NCBI GenBank assembly: GCA_965229935.1 | Contig: CBDDKB010000002.1 | Coordinates: 868,001-932,000, forward strand | Direction: 5' to 3' | Length of the DNA stretch: 64,000 bases | From: SPJN01 sp965229935 | GTDB taxonomy: Bacteria; Pseudomonadota; Alphaproteobacteria; SPJN01 | Shown here: positions 50,625-59,873 of the stretch, piece by piece | Layout: every line of letters begins with the position of its first letter | How positions within the stretch are numbered: the first letter of the stretch is position 1 | The notes under the pieces: generated by a model | Database searches by the model: none | What the model saw: only the letters and a program-made list of their open reading frames with translations | Told to the model about the DNA's origin: nothing | Position numbers and translations under genes: made by a program

Positions 50625-51635
50625 TCAGTGTCCCGTGTTGCCCCGTGTGGCCCTGTGTGCCGCCATTTGCGCAGCGGTTTTGATCGCTGCAATTAGACTG
50701 CGCGGATCGGCGATGCCTTGTCCTGCAATGTCTTCGGCGGTGCCATGGTCGGGCGAGGTGCGCACGATAGGCAGGCCCAGTGTGATATTGACCCCTTCAA
50801 AGAAATTCAGGGTTTTAAGCGGGATCAGCGCCTGATCATGATAATGGCACAGCACGGCATCATAATGGCGCCGGGCGGCGTCATGAAACAGCGTGTCTGC
50901 TGGGGCTGGGCCTTCGACCTCAAACCCCTCATGCTGTAGGGCAGCGACGGCAGGTTCGATAATGTCAACCTCTTCGCTGCCTATGCTGCCCTGTTCCCCC
51001 GCGTGGGGATTGAGTGCGGCAATGGCGAGCCTTGGCCGTTCCAAGCCAAAATCCTGTACCAGCGCGTCAATAACGCGTTCTGCAAGCGCGACAATACCTT
51101 CGGGGCCAAGGGCACTAAGGGCGGCGGGCACATCCTTTAAGGGGATGTGAATGGTGCTTAATACAGTACGCAGTTCAGGGATTGCCAGCATCATCAGGGG
51201 CGGCTGATCAGTGTCGCAAAGAAAGCCCAAAAATTCAGTGTGGCCGGGATGGGCAAACCCATCCTTGTATAATTTGTGCTTGTTAATGGGCAGGGTCACA
51301 AGTCCGGACAGCGCGCCGTTTAGCGCAAGCCCGGTTGCCATTTCTATGGCGCTTATGGTTTTGGCGCCGTCTGTGTTCCCGCTAACGGGAAGAATGGGCA
51401 ATGCGTCTAGGAATGTGTCAGTTGTGCGGGCAACGTCGTCAATGATGGATAGCGGGACAGGTAGCGACAATTGTTTGATCAGGGCGCTAACCCTGTCTGG
51501 GTCTGCCAGTAAAACAAATGGGGGCAGGGCGTGATCTTTCCGTGCCAGCCACGCCTTCAGCGCAAGTTCCAACCCCACACCGTCCGGGTCGCCCATGGTA
51601 AGGCCTAGCGGTAAGGTGGTGGATAGGGCAGTCAT
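50625..51635 (-). CDS. pdxA: 4-hydroxythreonine-4-phosphate dehydrogenase
   Basis: A 336-residue enzyme of vitamin B6 synthesis. 'TMGDPDGVGLELALKAW' is the N-terminal signature (usually GDPaGIGPE). Metal and substrate His residues are in 'FAHPGHTEFLG', 'ALNPHAGEQG' and 'CHYHDQALIPLK'. 'RTSPDHGTAEDIAGQGIADP' closes the active site. It lies in the classic surA-pdxA-rsmA order. Confidence 0.96.
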   Translation of the reverse strand: MTALSTTLPLGLTMGDPDGVGLELALKAWLARKDHALPPFVLLADPDRVSALIKQLSLPVPLSIIDDVARTTDTFLDALPILPVSGNTDGAKTISAIEMATGLALNGALSGLVTLPINKHKLYKDGFAHPGHTEFLGFLCDTDQPPLMMLAIPELRTVLSTIHIPLKDVPAALSALGPEGIVALAERVIDALVQDFGLERPRLAIAALNPHAGEQGSIGSEEVDIIEPAVAALQHEGFEVEGPAPADTLFHDAARRHYDAVLCHYHDQALIPLKTLNFFEGVNITLGLPIVRTSPDHGTAEDIAGQGIADPRSLIAAIKTAAQMAAHRATRGNTGH

Positions 51636-51649
51636 GTGAGCATCGTCAA

Positions 51650-52978
51650 TTAGCGATATTCAATGGTTGCGTCACGTCTTAGGTCGCGAATATAGCCGCG
51701 CGCCATAGTGGCGACCTGTTGGCCCATCAGGCGGTTTTCGATGGCCCTGCGTGATGGCATGCTGGCCTTGTTTGCTACCTTGTTACAAACCATGATGAAG
51801 CGGACATCTTTTTCGGTCGCTTCAATTGCTGTTTTGTGTCCGGTTTCAACGCCAGCAAGTGTTGCCTTTAGGTCTTCTGACAGGTCGCCAAACACAACCT
51901 CGCCAAAATCAAGGCCGGTAACAGCAGGTGCGGCAGCAATCGCCTTGTCGAGGGCGTTACAGTCTGCAGATTTGCGGCGTACTGCTGCTAAGGCTGCCTC
52001 AGCCGCTGTGCCATCATCGCCAGCAGCAAAGCGGGCCATGGCCTGTTTCAAAACCAGTTGGTCGCGATTGGGATCACCTTTGCCAAGTGTGCGTGTGTCG
52101 ATCATCAACAGGATGACATAACCACCAACGGTACGTAGAGGCGGAGAAAGCTGTCCCGGTGCCATGGTTGAAAAGACATTTTCCAAATCAGGGTCAAGCT
52201 GTCCTGACTGGATCCAGCCCAGATCGCCACCTGATGCGGCGGATGAGCTTTGTGAGAATTGGCGGGCAACTTCCTGAAATTTTGCGCCGTTTTTCAGGTC
52301 GTCGACAATGCGTTCGGCGGTGGTGCGGACACGGTCTGATTCATTGGCATCGTCGATGGCCAGAAAGATTTCTGCCATGCGGTATTCCGGCTTGCCTTTA
52401 TTGGCTTCAAGCCTGCGGAGCACGTCATCAATCTCCTCATCAGAGATTACGACACGTGACATGAACCGACCACGGATCAGGCGGTCCCACACAAGTTCTG
52501 CATAGATTTGGTTCAGATAGGCGCGCCAATTAACGCCCGCCCGTTCCAGCACATTGCGGAATTCGTCAATCGAGGCGTTGTTTTGCTGGGCGATGAAGCC
52601 GACCGTTTCTTCAAGCTCAGTGTCGGAGGCGAAGATCTCATACTCTGCCGCTTCTTGAACCTGCAATTTTTCGTCGATCAGATTTTGCAGTAATTCCTTG
52701 CGCAATTGCGGCAGGGTTTCAGGGGTAGGGCGTACACCTGTTGACACCATGACCAACCTTAGCCGTTGGGCCAAATCATATTCTGAAATGATTTCATCAT
52801 TCACGATTGCTGCGATTTTCTGCGTGCCCTCAACAGCCGAAGGGGTGGCTGCCTGCTGGGCAGACACCACGGCGGGCAGCAAAATCATCCCCATTAAAAT
52901 CAAACCGCAAAACAAGCGGGTTGGGTGAAATGCAGTCAAACGGTCCAATGTGCGGTCCAATATCACGATACTACTCAA
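51650..52978 (-). CDS. surA: Periplasmic peptidyl-prolyl isomerase/chaperone SurA
   Basis: A roughly 442-residue outer-membrane-protein chaperone. The signal segment (LFCGLILMGMILLPAVVSAQ) is followed by a SurA N-domain ('IAAIVNDEIISEYDLAQRLRL') and one parvulin domain ('FSQSSSAASGGDLGWIQSGQL'). E. coli SurA has two parvulin domains; one is common in alphaproteobacteria. No ATG lies upstream of the signal peptide, so a TTG at 52978 or GTG at 52966 must be used; the start is uncertain. It works with LptD, encoded just upstream. Confidence 0.92.
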   Translation of the reverse strand: MSSIVILDRTLDRLTAFHPTRLFCGLILMGMILLPAVVSAQQAATPSAVEGTQKIAAIVNDEIISEYDLAQRLRLVMVSTGVRPTPETLPQLRKELLQNLIDEKLQVQEAAEYEIFASDTELEETVGFIAQQNNASIDEFRNVLERAGVNWRAYLNQIYAELVWDRLIRGRFMSRVVISDEEIDDVLRRLEANKGKPEYRMAEIFLAIDDANESDRVRTTAERIVDDLKNGAKFQEVARQFSQSSSAASGGDLGWIQSGQLDPDLENVFSTMAPGQLSPPLRTVGGYVILLMIDTRTLGKGDPNRDQLVLKQAMARFAAGDDGTAAEAALAAVRRKSADCNALDKAIAAAPAVTGLDFGEVVFGDLSEDLKATLAGVETGHKTAIEATEKDVRFIMVCNKVANKASMPSRRAIENRLMGQQVATMARGYIRDLRRDATIEYR

Positions 52979-53101
52979 AATTGTTTACAGGTGGCGTTCA
53001 GTCAGATGCAGCTAATTCTTGTCTATATTTGGGCAGTGAATGTGCCGCCAATATGGCATGTATGTGGCTGACCATATGGCAATCTGCATGGCAAAAAAAG
53101 C

Positions 53102-55330
53102 CTAATTGGTCAGTTTGTTGCGTGATCGGTCATCCTCATTAGATGTAATCCCGGTCAGGCGCACGCGAATGGTAAAGGATGTTGACGGTTTGATGTCCCT
53201 GTCGCGGGCAAACTTGCGGCGCAGGCCAGCCTCAAAATAAAAACATTCATCTTCATAGATCAGGCTAGCCTCCCGCCGTAAGGGGCCGCCATTACTGCTA
53301 AGGTCTTCATTCACGGCGCCACGGATTGACCAATAGCCATAGATTGGCACCCGCACATTGGCGCGCAATTCTTCCCGATCTGCGACGCCGGAAACAGTCA
53401 AAGTCCGGTCAAGCTGTAGATAGGATATTTGCGAGTCGAAATACTTATAATCAGCAACAACTGTTACTTCCTGCCTGCTGGAGGAAAATGAACTGCGATC
53501 AAGCCTTACGCGATGCTTAAAGGAAAGATTGTCGCCCAAAGCGAGATCGAATTTACCAACATAGTCAGAGGTTGTTTCGCGCAAGCCTGTCGCTGCAGCA
53601 AAATAGTGCAGCCTGCGAGGGCGGAAGTTTTGCCCGACCATAACAGCAACTTGATTATTGCCATTCCAGTTTGCGGTCCATTGCATGCCTACCGCAAGGC
53701 GTGGGCCACTTTCCATCAGATCCAATCCGTTAAACCGATTGTCGTCAAACAGGTTGGAGGCGTCAAATTCAAAACTTTGCGAATCTTCGTTCGGGATGTC
53801 TTTGCTAGTGCCGTCATAAGGGGCAAGGACGCCAAGTATGATGGGCTCAACAATTTGGGTGAAATTGCCAGCTGTACGGATGAATGGCATGCGCCAATCA
53901 ACTGTCAGCATAGGTTCGGCACGACCATAAGGTTCGAAAGAGCTGGCATTGGCCGGGGCGTTAGGGTCATCATGGATGAGATAACCATCGAGCCTGACTT
54001 TGGCCGTGATCTGCAGGCGGGAGCCTATCGGCAAAACATAGGGCACATGCCAGCCGACAGTTGCATTACCCCGCACCATATCGATGCCTTCTTTACGATA
54101 AAGGCCCAACAGGCCGACATCACCAAAGAACCTGCCGCCCAATGCATCAACACCAGATTCCATGTGAAAATCGACGGAGGGGAGGATGATCGGCGTTTCA
54201 TCTTCATCATCGGTCACGCGCAGGCCCTGAAAGCCCAAACCTTCCACATAAAGATGATTTAGGGCGCTGATATAGTCGTAAAACAACCGCGAGGTCAGCG
54301 TTTCCTGATTTGTAAAATCAAAGCGGCGCAGATATGTGTCGTCTGACGCGCGTTCAGCCTCAAACCCGATTTGCTGCGTGTCGCCTATGGTCCAGGCGCC
54401 CTTGCCAAAGAAATGGCCGCGCGTTGCCTTGCCGCCGATTTTGTTGCCAAAATCATCCCGGTCATCCACATGGGTGATCGACCCGTCAAGGGTCATCTGT
54501 CCGGTGTTGAACCGTTCGCGATATTGCAACTTCAGCATCCCAATTTCTTCGGTTGCAAAAACAGGTGTGATGGTCATGTCACGATAGGGGGCCAGTTCCC
54601 AATAAAACGGTATTTCGACAGCCGCGCCTAATTCATCGGTAGAGCTGAAGCCCGGCAGCAGGAAACCTGTGCGACGGTCAACAGACGGGTCAGCATGGCG
54701 GAAATAGGGCACCCACATGATCGGAACGCCCATAAAGTCGAAATAGGCATCGCGATAAATGATGTCTTTCGCATCATTGTCATGGATGACCCGCTTGGCC
54801 CTGATCTGCCATAGGGGATCAGGATTGTCTTCGCACACTACACAGGTGCTGAACGCTGCATTGTACAGCACTGCCCGTTCAAGCGATTCCCGTTCCGCCT
54901 TGTCAGCGACCATCCATGCTTCGCCGGCCAGCTCAACCTTGATTGTTTGGATCAACCCACGGCTTAACCGATCCTCAAGAAAAATATGCTCAGCGGTGAT
55001 GACGTTATTGTTTGTGTCGGTCAGCGTCACAGTGCCCAGCGCTTCGATCCGATCAGCGGGGATGTCGTAAACCAGTTGCTGCGCCGTTAGCTTAAACGGA
55101 CCATAGGTCACCACGACATTGCCATTGGCGCGGACCTTTTGCGCGTCATGGTCAAAATCAAAACTGTCAGCCTCGAGATCGATTGGCAAATCGGCCCCAA
55201 CGCGCAGATCTGTCGCTGCAACAGCGCGGTCGATCTGGGCCATTGCGGGGTGTGCATGGGCTGCGACAAAAAGGATGCCGATCAGGGCAAACAGCGATTT
55301 TAGACGATAGGGGCGCAAGGCATTACCCAT
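53102..55330 (-). CDS. lptD: LPS-assembly protein LptD
   Basis: A 742-residue outer-membrane protein that inserts LPS in the outer leaflet. The signal peptide (SLFALIGILFVAAHAHPAMA) leads into an OstA-type jellyroll ('VRANGNVVVTYGPFKLTAQQLVYD') and then a long barrel. Conserved motifs include 'VPIMWVPYFRHADPSVDRRTGFLLP'. Cysteines at 'CVVCEDNP' are present in the N-domain. It overlaps lptG by 8 bp, coupling inner- and outer-membrane components. Confidence 0.95.
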   Translation of the reverse strand: MGNALRPYRLKSLFALIGILFVAAHAHPAMAQIDRAVAATDLRVGADLPIDLEADSFDFDHDAQKVRANGNVVVTYGPFKLTAQQLVYDIPADRIEALGTVTLTDTNNNVITAEHIFLEDRLSRGLIQTIKVELAGEAWMVADKAERESLERAVLYNAAFSTCVVCEDNPDPLWQIRAKRVIHDNDAKDIIYRDAYFDFMGVPIMWVPYFRHADPSVDRRTGFLLPGFSSTDELGAAVEIPFYWELAPYRDMTITPVFATEEIGMLKLQYRERFNTGQMTLDGSITHVDDRDDFGNKIGGKATRGHFFGKGAWTIGDTQQIGFEAERASDDTYLRRFDFTNQETLTSRLFYDYISALNHLYVEGLGFQGLRVTDDEDETPIILPSVDFHMESGVDALGGRFFGDVGLLGLYRKEGIDMVRGNATVGWHVPYVLPIGSRLQITAKVRLDGYLIHDDPNAPANASSFEPYGRAEPMLTVDWRMPFIRTAGNFTQIVEPIILGVLAPYDGTSKDIPNEDSQSFEFDASNLFDDNRFNGLDLMESGPRLAVGMQWTANWNGNNQVAVMVGQNFRPRRLHYFAAATGLRETTSDYVGKFDLALGDNLSFKHRVRLDRSSFSSSRQEVTVVADYKYFDSQISYLQLDRTLTVSGVADREELRANVRVPIYGYWSIRGAVNEDLSSNGGPLRREASLIYEDECFYFEAGLRRKFARDRDIKPSTSFTIRVRLTGITSNEDDRSRNKLTN

Positions 55331-56450
55331 CTTCGATTTGAATTAGCAGGCTGACCCCCAACATCAGCGCCGCCCCAACCGGGGCCCAGGCTGCAAGTTC
55401 TGGGGGAAGACGTCCGGATATGCCTAATGCCAAAGCAAAGTCAATTGCAAGGTAAAAGCCAAACCCGGTCAAAACGCCCAATAAAAGGAATGTCCCCGTG
55501 TTCCCATGGCGGGCAAATCGCAGTGTAAACGCTGCTGCTATAAGGATCATGCCCACCAGCATGATGGGAAGCGCCAATGTGGCATGCCAGTGCAACCGGT
55601 GGCGTAGGGCAGAAAAGCCCGCGCTCTGTAGCGATTTGATAAAGCCCGGTAGGGCCCAAAATGACAGTGCCTCGGGGCTGACAAAGCTGTCTCTGATTGT
55701 GGTGGGGGTCAGGCTTGTCGATAATTCAAGTCGGGGCAGGAAAAACGGCGCATCATCAACGCGCACGATCATCACGTCATACAAAGTCCAATGATCATCG
55801 TGCAGGCGCGCCTTGGATGCTTCCAACCGCTCGATAAACTCGTCATTCTTGTTATAGCGATAGACCGAAACCTTTGTCAGCTCTATACCCTGTTTTGCAG
55901 ATTCGTCTGCATGAATAACTGCTGTGCTGGTTCTATCAGCCTGCCGCAACCAGACACCTGATTCAGAAACGGATAAAAGGTCCGTTCCGTTTTCCAGATA
56001 TTTGGCCTCCAAACGTTCATACCGATTGAGCATGGCAGCCGAAATTGGGTTCCATACAGAAATCACAATGCTGCCAAGCCCTATGGCGATGGCTATAGCG
56101 GGGGCAAGCACCTGCCAAACAGATACACCCGCAGCGCGCGCAACCACCAGTTCGCTGTGCCGGGCAAGGGAGTAGTTGGCCCACATCGCGCCGAATAAAG
56201 TCGCGAAGGGCAAAAACTTCTCAACATAGGGTGTGATGCGCATCAGGGACATTTCGATGATCAGGCCTATGGTCGCGAATTCCTGTCCGCTGGTGCGTCG
56301 CCCCATATCAACCAAGTCCACCAAAGTGATCAGGATAAAACAGACGGCAAAGACCATCCCCATACCCTTTAACATTTGCTGTGCGAAATAGCGCGACAGG
56401 GTCCATGACAGGGCGGGGGACTGTTTTGATGCAGCAGAGAAAAATGCCAT
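55323..56450 (-). CDS. lptG: LPS export ABC transporter permease LptG
   Basis: A 375-residue YjgP/YjgQ permease with three N-terminal and three C-terminal helices around a periplasmic jellyroll. 'MKGMGMVFAVCFILITLVDLVDMGRR' style N-terminus and 'SELVVARAAGVSVWQVLAPA' are typical. As the second of the pair it is assigned LptG. It overlaps lptF by 1 bp (TGATG) and lptD by 8 bp. Confidence 0.92.
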   Translation of the reverse strand: MAFFSAASKQSPALSWTLSRYFAQQMLKGMGMVFAVCFILITLVDLVDMGRRTSGQEFATIGLIIEMSLMRITPYVEKFLPFATLFGAMWANYSLARHSELVVARAAGVSVWQVLAPAIAIAIGLGSIVISVWNPISAAMLNRYERLEAKYLENGTDLLSVSESGVWLRQADRTSTAVIHADESAKQGIELTKVSVYRYNKNDEFIERLEASKARLHDDHWTLYDVMIVRVDDAPFFLPRLELSTSLTPTTIRDSFVSPEALSFWALPGFIKSLQSAGFSALRHRLHWHATLALPIMLVGMILIAAAFTLRFARHGNTGTFLLLGVLTGFGFYLAIDFALALGISGRLPPELAAWAPVGAALMLGVSLLIQIEDG

Positions 56451-57598
56451 CAGACTGCGCCCCCTTGCGGTGAGCCATGTGACGATGCCCTCTCAATAAC
56501 AAGCGGCGGCGGTCCGAACCGTTGATCGCGCCGCATGCTGTAAAGGCTTAGGGCGAGCGCGGTGCCCATCAATAGGTAGAGCAGGCCAGAAAGGCTTGGG
56601 TTGTTTTTGATGGCGCCTAATACCTGCAACCCTGCAACCTGTAACGCAGCACAGGTTACCACGGTCATTATGATCGGGCGCAACATGCCATGTCGCCCAT
56701 TGGCCTGCCGCAACATGAAGGCACAGGCAATCAGCGTAAAGACAAGTGTGTAAAGCGGTGTTGTTAAACGATCATGCAGCTCCTCGATCGCGCGATTATA
56801 ATCCCGTTCGCTTTTTGAATAGCGCCGGGCAAATATCAGCTCTTTTATTGGCCGCTGCTTGGGTTTGTAAAAGACAAACATATCGGTCTTTAGAAACGGT
56901 TTCAGATCGAATACATGCCGATCAAAAGACAGGGTTGATAATTGTCTGGTCTCGCGATTGTAATGCTGCAGGGTTCCCTTGATCATGATAATTGCGGGCG
57001 CATCATCATTGCGGACCATCAGTCCCTGTTCAGCCATATAGGTTACAGGGGAATCGATTTTACGCTGGTCGTGAACCATAATGCCCAAAAGCTCGCCCGA
57101 TGATTTGCGGTCCCGAACATAGACAGTCAGCCCATCCGCAGGGCTGTTGAAGACGCCTTCTTGAATAACGGCGCTGGCAAGGTCTTCGCGCAACTCATAT
57201 ACCATTGACCGGACAGACCGTTGCCCGGCGGGGGCAAGTTCAATCGCCAATATGTAAAGGATAATGGTCAAGATAACGGAAAAAATTATGATTGGCCGGG
57301 CGATCATCATGCGATGCAAGCCTGCTGATTGCATGACCACAAGCTCGCTATCTTGAATCAATCGGTACAGGCAGGTAATCACAGCGGCTAGCATTGCAAT
57401 GGGCAGCACAGTGCGCAGCACCATCGGCGTCATGTATAGTGCCATTTCAAAAAAGGTGGCTGCGCTTTGCCCGCGATTTAGAATCAGGTCCAGATAGCGC
57501 AACGCTTCGACCAGCCAGACAATGCCAGTCAATATCAGCACGAAAAAGCCGAATGTGCCGATTAGTCGGCCAAGGATATAGCGATCAAGACGCGCCAT
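56450..57598 (-). CDS. lptF: LPS export ABC transporter permease LptF
   Basis: A 382-residue YjgP/YjgQ permease. 'DRYILGRLIGTFGFFVLILTGIVWLVEAL' forms the first helix, 'DSELVVMQSAGLHRMMIARP' is the conserved coupling region, and 'AIEELHDRLTTPLYTLVFTLIACA' begins the C-terminal helices. It is the first gene of the lptF-lptG-lptD-surA-pdxA-rsmA run and is divergent from pepA. The ATPase LptB is not in the window. Confidence 0.93.
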   Translation of the reverse strand: MARLDRYILGRLIGTFGFFVLILTGIVWLVEALRYLDLILNRGQSAATFFEMALYMTPMVLRTVLPIAMLAAVITCLYRLIQDSELVVMQSAGLHRMMIARPIIIFSVILTIILYILAIELAPAGQRSVRSMVYELREDLASAVIQEGVFNSPADGLTVYVRDRKSSGELLGIMVHDQRKIDSPVTYMAEQGLMVRNDDAPAIIMIKGTLQHYNRETRQLSTLSFDRHVFDLKPFLKTDMFVFYKPKQRPIKELIFARRYSKSERDYNRAIEELHDRLTTPLYTLVFTLIACAFMLRQANGRHGMLRPIIMTVVTCAALQVAGLQVLGAIKNNPSLSGLLYLLMGTALALSLYSMRRDQRFGPPPLVIERASSHGSPQGGAV

Positions 57599-57812
57599 GT
57601 GTGTTGCGGGGACCTTTTCAAGTTACAAATTTGCCGACTCGACAGAGTTTAGCCCGTTTGGGCGGTTCGGGTACAGGCCATATGCCCATTATTTGGCGGC
57701 TTTATGGCGCGATCTTTAGGACAATTCTGCGCCTTTTATACGACTGCCGATTGACAATGCGGCCCTGAAACTGGGAATGTTGCCCATCTTTTTTCCTTAT
57801 CGGAGGTTTCCC

Positions 57813-59303
57813 ATGCGGATCAGTTTTGCCGCCACATCTATTCCGAAATCCGGCTATGTCGCCCTGTTCGTTGCGGAGGGGGGCAAACTTGGTCCGGCTG
57901 CCGCTGCGCTTGATAAGGCGGCGGGTGGTGCCCTGACCCATGCGATGAAGTCTGCAGATTTCACGGGCAAGGCAGGGGCGCTTTTGTCTGTTCCGGGCCC
58001 CAAGGGACTTGCCGTGAAAGAGGTTGCGATTATCGGGTTGGGCAAGGCCAAGGATATGGCGGCGCTGAATGTGCGTGACGCCGGTGGCACCGCCCTTGGC
58101 CGGGCGCGCGGCAAGAAAGGCGCGCCCTTGACCTTTGTGGTTGATGCCGTGAAATCCAGCAAAGTGGGAGAGGCTGAGTTGGCTGCCAATTTGGCTGTTG
58201 GGGCTGCGCTTTCAGCCTATCGCCACACGGCCTATAAAACTGAAAAGCTTGAACCTGTCGCAGCACCGAAACGGCTGACAGTGCAAAGCGGCGTTGCTGC
58301 TGCGGCACGCAAAGCGCACGCCGATTTAGGTGCCATGGTCGAAGGTGTTTGCCTTGCCCGTGATCTGGTGAACGAACCGCCGAACAAGCTTTTCCCCAAA
58401 AGTTTTGCAGCCAAGGCCAAGCAGTTGCAGAAGCTCGGCGTTAAGGTCGAAGTCTTGGGCGAAGCTCAGATGGCCAAACTTGGCATGGGCGCACTTTTGG
58501 GGGTGGGCCAAGGCTCAACCCAGGAATCGCAGCTTGTGGTCATGCAATGGAATGGCGCTGCAAAGTCAAAGGACCCGATTGCCTTTATCGGCAAGGGTAT
58601 TTGCTTTGACACTGGCGGTATTTCGCTAAAGCCGTCTGCTGGCATGGGCGAAATGAAGATGGATATGGGCGGCGCTGCTGCCGTCACCGGACTGATGCAT
58701 ACGCTTGCCAGCCGTAAGGCAAAGGTGAATGTCATCGGTGTGTTGGCTTTGGCTGAAAATATGCCTGATGGCAATGCCCAGCGCCCGGCAGATGTTGTGA
58801 CCTCAATGTCAGGTAAAACGATTGAGGTGAATAACACAGATGCCGAAGGCCGCTTGGTGCTGTGTGATGCGCTTTGGTACACGCAGGATCGGTTTAAGCC
58901 TTCGTTGATGATTGATCTTGCCACCCTGACCGGGGCGATCATCATTGCGCTCGCGCATGAATATGCCGGGGTCTTTACCAATCAGGACAAAATTGCTGAC
59001 CAGCTTCATAAGGCGGGGCAGGCAACAGGTGACCGGACTTGGCAACTGCCGATTGGTCCCGAATTTACAAAAATGCTGAAATCGCAAACTGCTGACCTGT
59101 CGAATATCAGCGGTGGGCGCGGGGCAGGGTCCATCACCGCGGCCTGTTTCTTGCAGGAATTTGTCAATGATGTGCCATGGGCGCATATTGATATTGCCGG
59201 GACCGCTTGGCGCAATGACAGCCGCGCAACATGCCCGCCCGGTGGGACAGGCTATGGCGTGCAATTGCTGGATCGGTTTGTTGCCGATAATCACGAAGGA
59301 TAA
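57813..59303 (+). CDS. pepA: Leucyl aminopeptidase (M17)
   Basis: A 496-residue cytosolic aminopeptidase, normally hexameric with two metal ions. 'GKGICFDTGGISLKPSAGM' and 'NTDAEGRLVLCDAL' hold the metal ligands and catalytic residues. 'KMDMGGAAAVTGLM' is also conserved. The ATG at 57813 has GGAGG six bases upstream; the open frame from 57777 is not used. The stop overlaps the holC start (TAATG). Confidence 0.95.
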   Translation: MRISFAATSIPKSGYVALFVAEGGKLGPAAAALDKAAGGALTHAMKSADFTGKAGALLSVPGPKGLAVKEVAIIGLGKAKDMAALNVRDAGGTALGRARGKKGAPLTFVVDAVKSSKVGEAELAANLAVGAALSAYRHTAYKTEKLEPVAAPKRLTVQSGVAAAARKAHADLGAMVEGVCLARDLVNEPPNKLFPKSFAAKAKQLQKLGVKVEVLGEAQMAKLGMGALLGVGQGSTQESQLVVMQWNGAAKSKDPIAFIGKGICFDTGGISLKPSAGMGEMKMDMGGAAAVTGLMHTLASRKAKVNVIGVLALAENMPDGNAQRPADVVTSMSGKTIEVNNTDAEGRLVLCDALWYTQDRFKPSLMIDLATLTGAIIIALAHEYAGVFTNQDKIADQLHKAGQATGDRTWQLPIGPEFTKMLKSQTADLSNISGGRGAGSITAACFLQEFVNDVPWAHIDIAGTAWRNDSRATCPPGGTGYGVQLLDRFVADNHEG

Positions 59304-59752
59304 TGGTAGACGTTTGGTTCTATCATTTGGAACGGCGCACATTGGATGATGTGCTGCCCGACCTGTTGTCCCGAACGCTGGATCGGGGTTGGCGCGCCAC
59401 CATAAGGTGCGGCAATCCTGAAAAGCTGGATGTCCTCGACAAGCATTTATGGGTGTTTGACGAGGCAAGCTTTCTGCCCCACGGCAAAACAGGCGACAAG
59501 CATGCCGATCAACAGCCTGTATGGCTGACCAGCGGCAATGACATGCCGAACAATCCCAATCTGGTCTTTTTGGTCGAAGGGGCCGACGCGCCACCACCAG
59601 ACGGTCTTGAGCGCATTATCGATCTGTTTGATGGCAATGACCCCGATGCCGTTGCTGCCGCGCGCGTTCGGTTTAAGGGTGCCAAGGATGCGGGCCACAA
59701 CGTGACTTACTGGCAGCAAGAAGAAACCGGGCGCTGGGTTCAAAAGGCATAG
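59303..59752 (+). CDS. holC: DNA polymerase III chi subunit
   Basis: A 149-residue clamp-loader accessory protein linking polymerase III to SSB. 'DVWFYHLERRTLDDVLPDLL' at the start and 'KHLWVFDEASFLPHG', 'QPVWLTS', 'NLVFLVEGA' follow the HolC pattern. It overlaps pepA by 1 bp, the usual alphaproteobacterial pepA-holC arrangement. A palindromic repeat follows. Confidence 0.92.
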   Translation: MVDVWFYHLERRTLDDVLPDLLSRTLDRGWRATIRCGNPEKLDVLDKHLWVFDEASFLPHGKTGDKHADQQPVWLTSGNDMPNNPNLVFLVEGADAPPPDGLERIIDLFDGNDPDAVAAARVRFKGAKDAGHNVTYWQQEETGRWVQKA

Positions 59753-59764
59753 GCTGGCCCGGCT

Positions 59765-59851
59765 GTCATGCCGGACTTGATCCGGCGTCCATTGCAGTGG
59801 CTGACCATCAGTATGGACCCCGGATCGCGCTGCGCTTGTCCGGGGTGACGG
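59765..59851. repeat. Dispersed palindromic repeat, copy R3
   Basis: The left arm GTCATGCCGGACTTGATCCGG and the right arm CTTGTCCGGGGTGACG resemble R1 and R2, with the inner segment 'ATGGACCCCGGATCGCGC' partly shared with R2. It fills the convergent gap between holC and the YheS-type gene. Confidence 0.78.
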
Positions 59852-59873
59852 TTAAAGGGTGGCAGCAAAAAGC

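Noticed and set aside
53513..54262. 249-codon open frame on the plus strand inside lptD
   Set aside because: Fully antisense to a well-conserved LptD; the translation has no recognisable domain and is explained by codon bias of the real gene.
58809..59597. 262-codon open frame antisense to pepA and holC
   Set aside because: Covers two conserved genes on the other strand; composition is that of an antisense frame.
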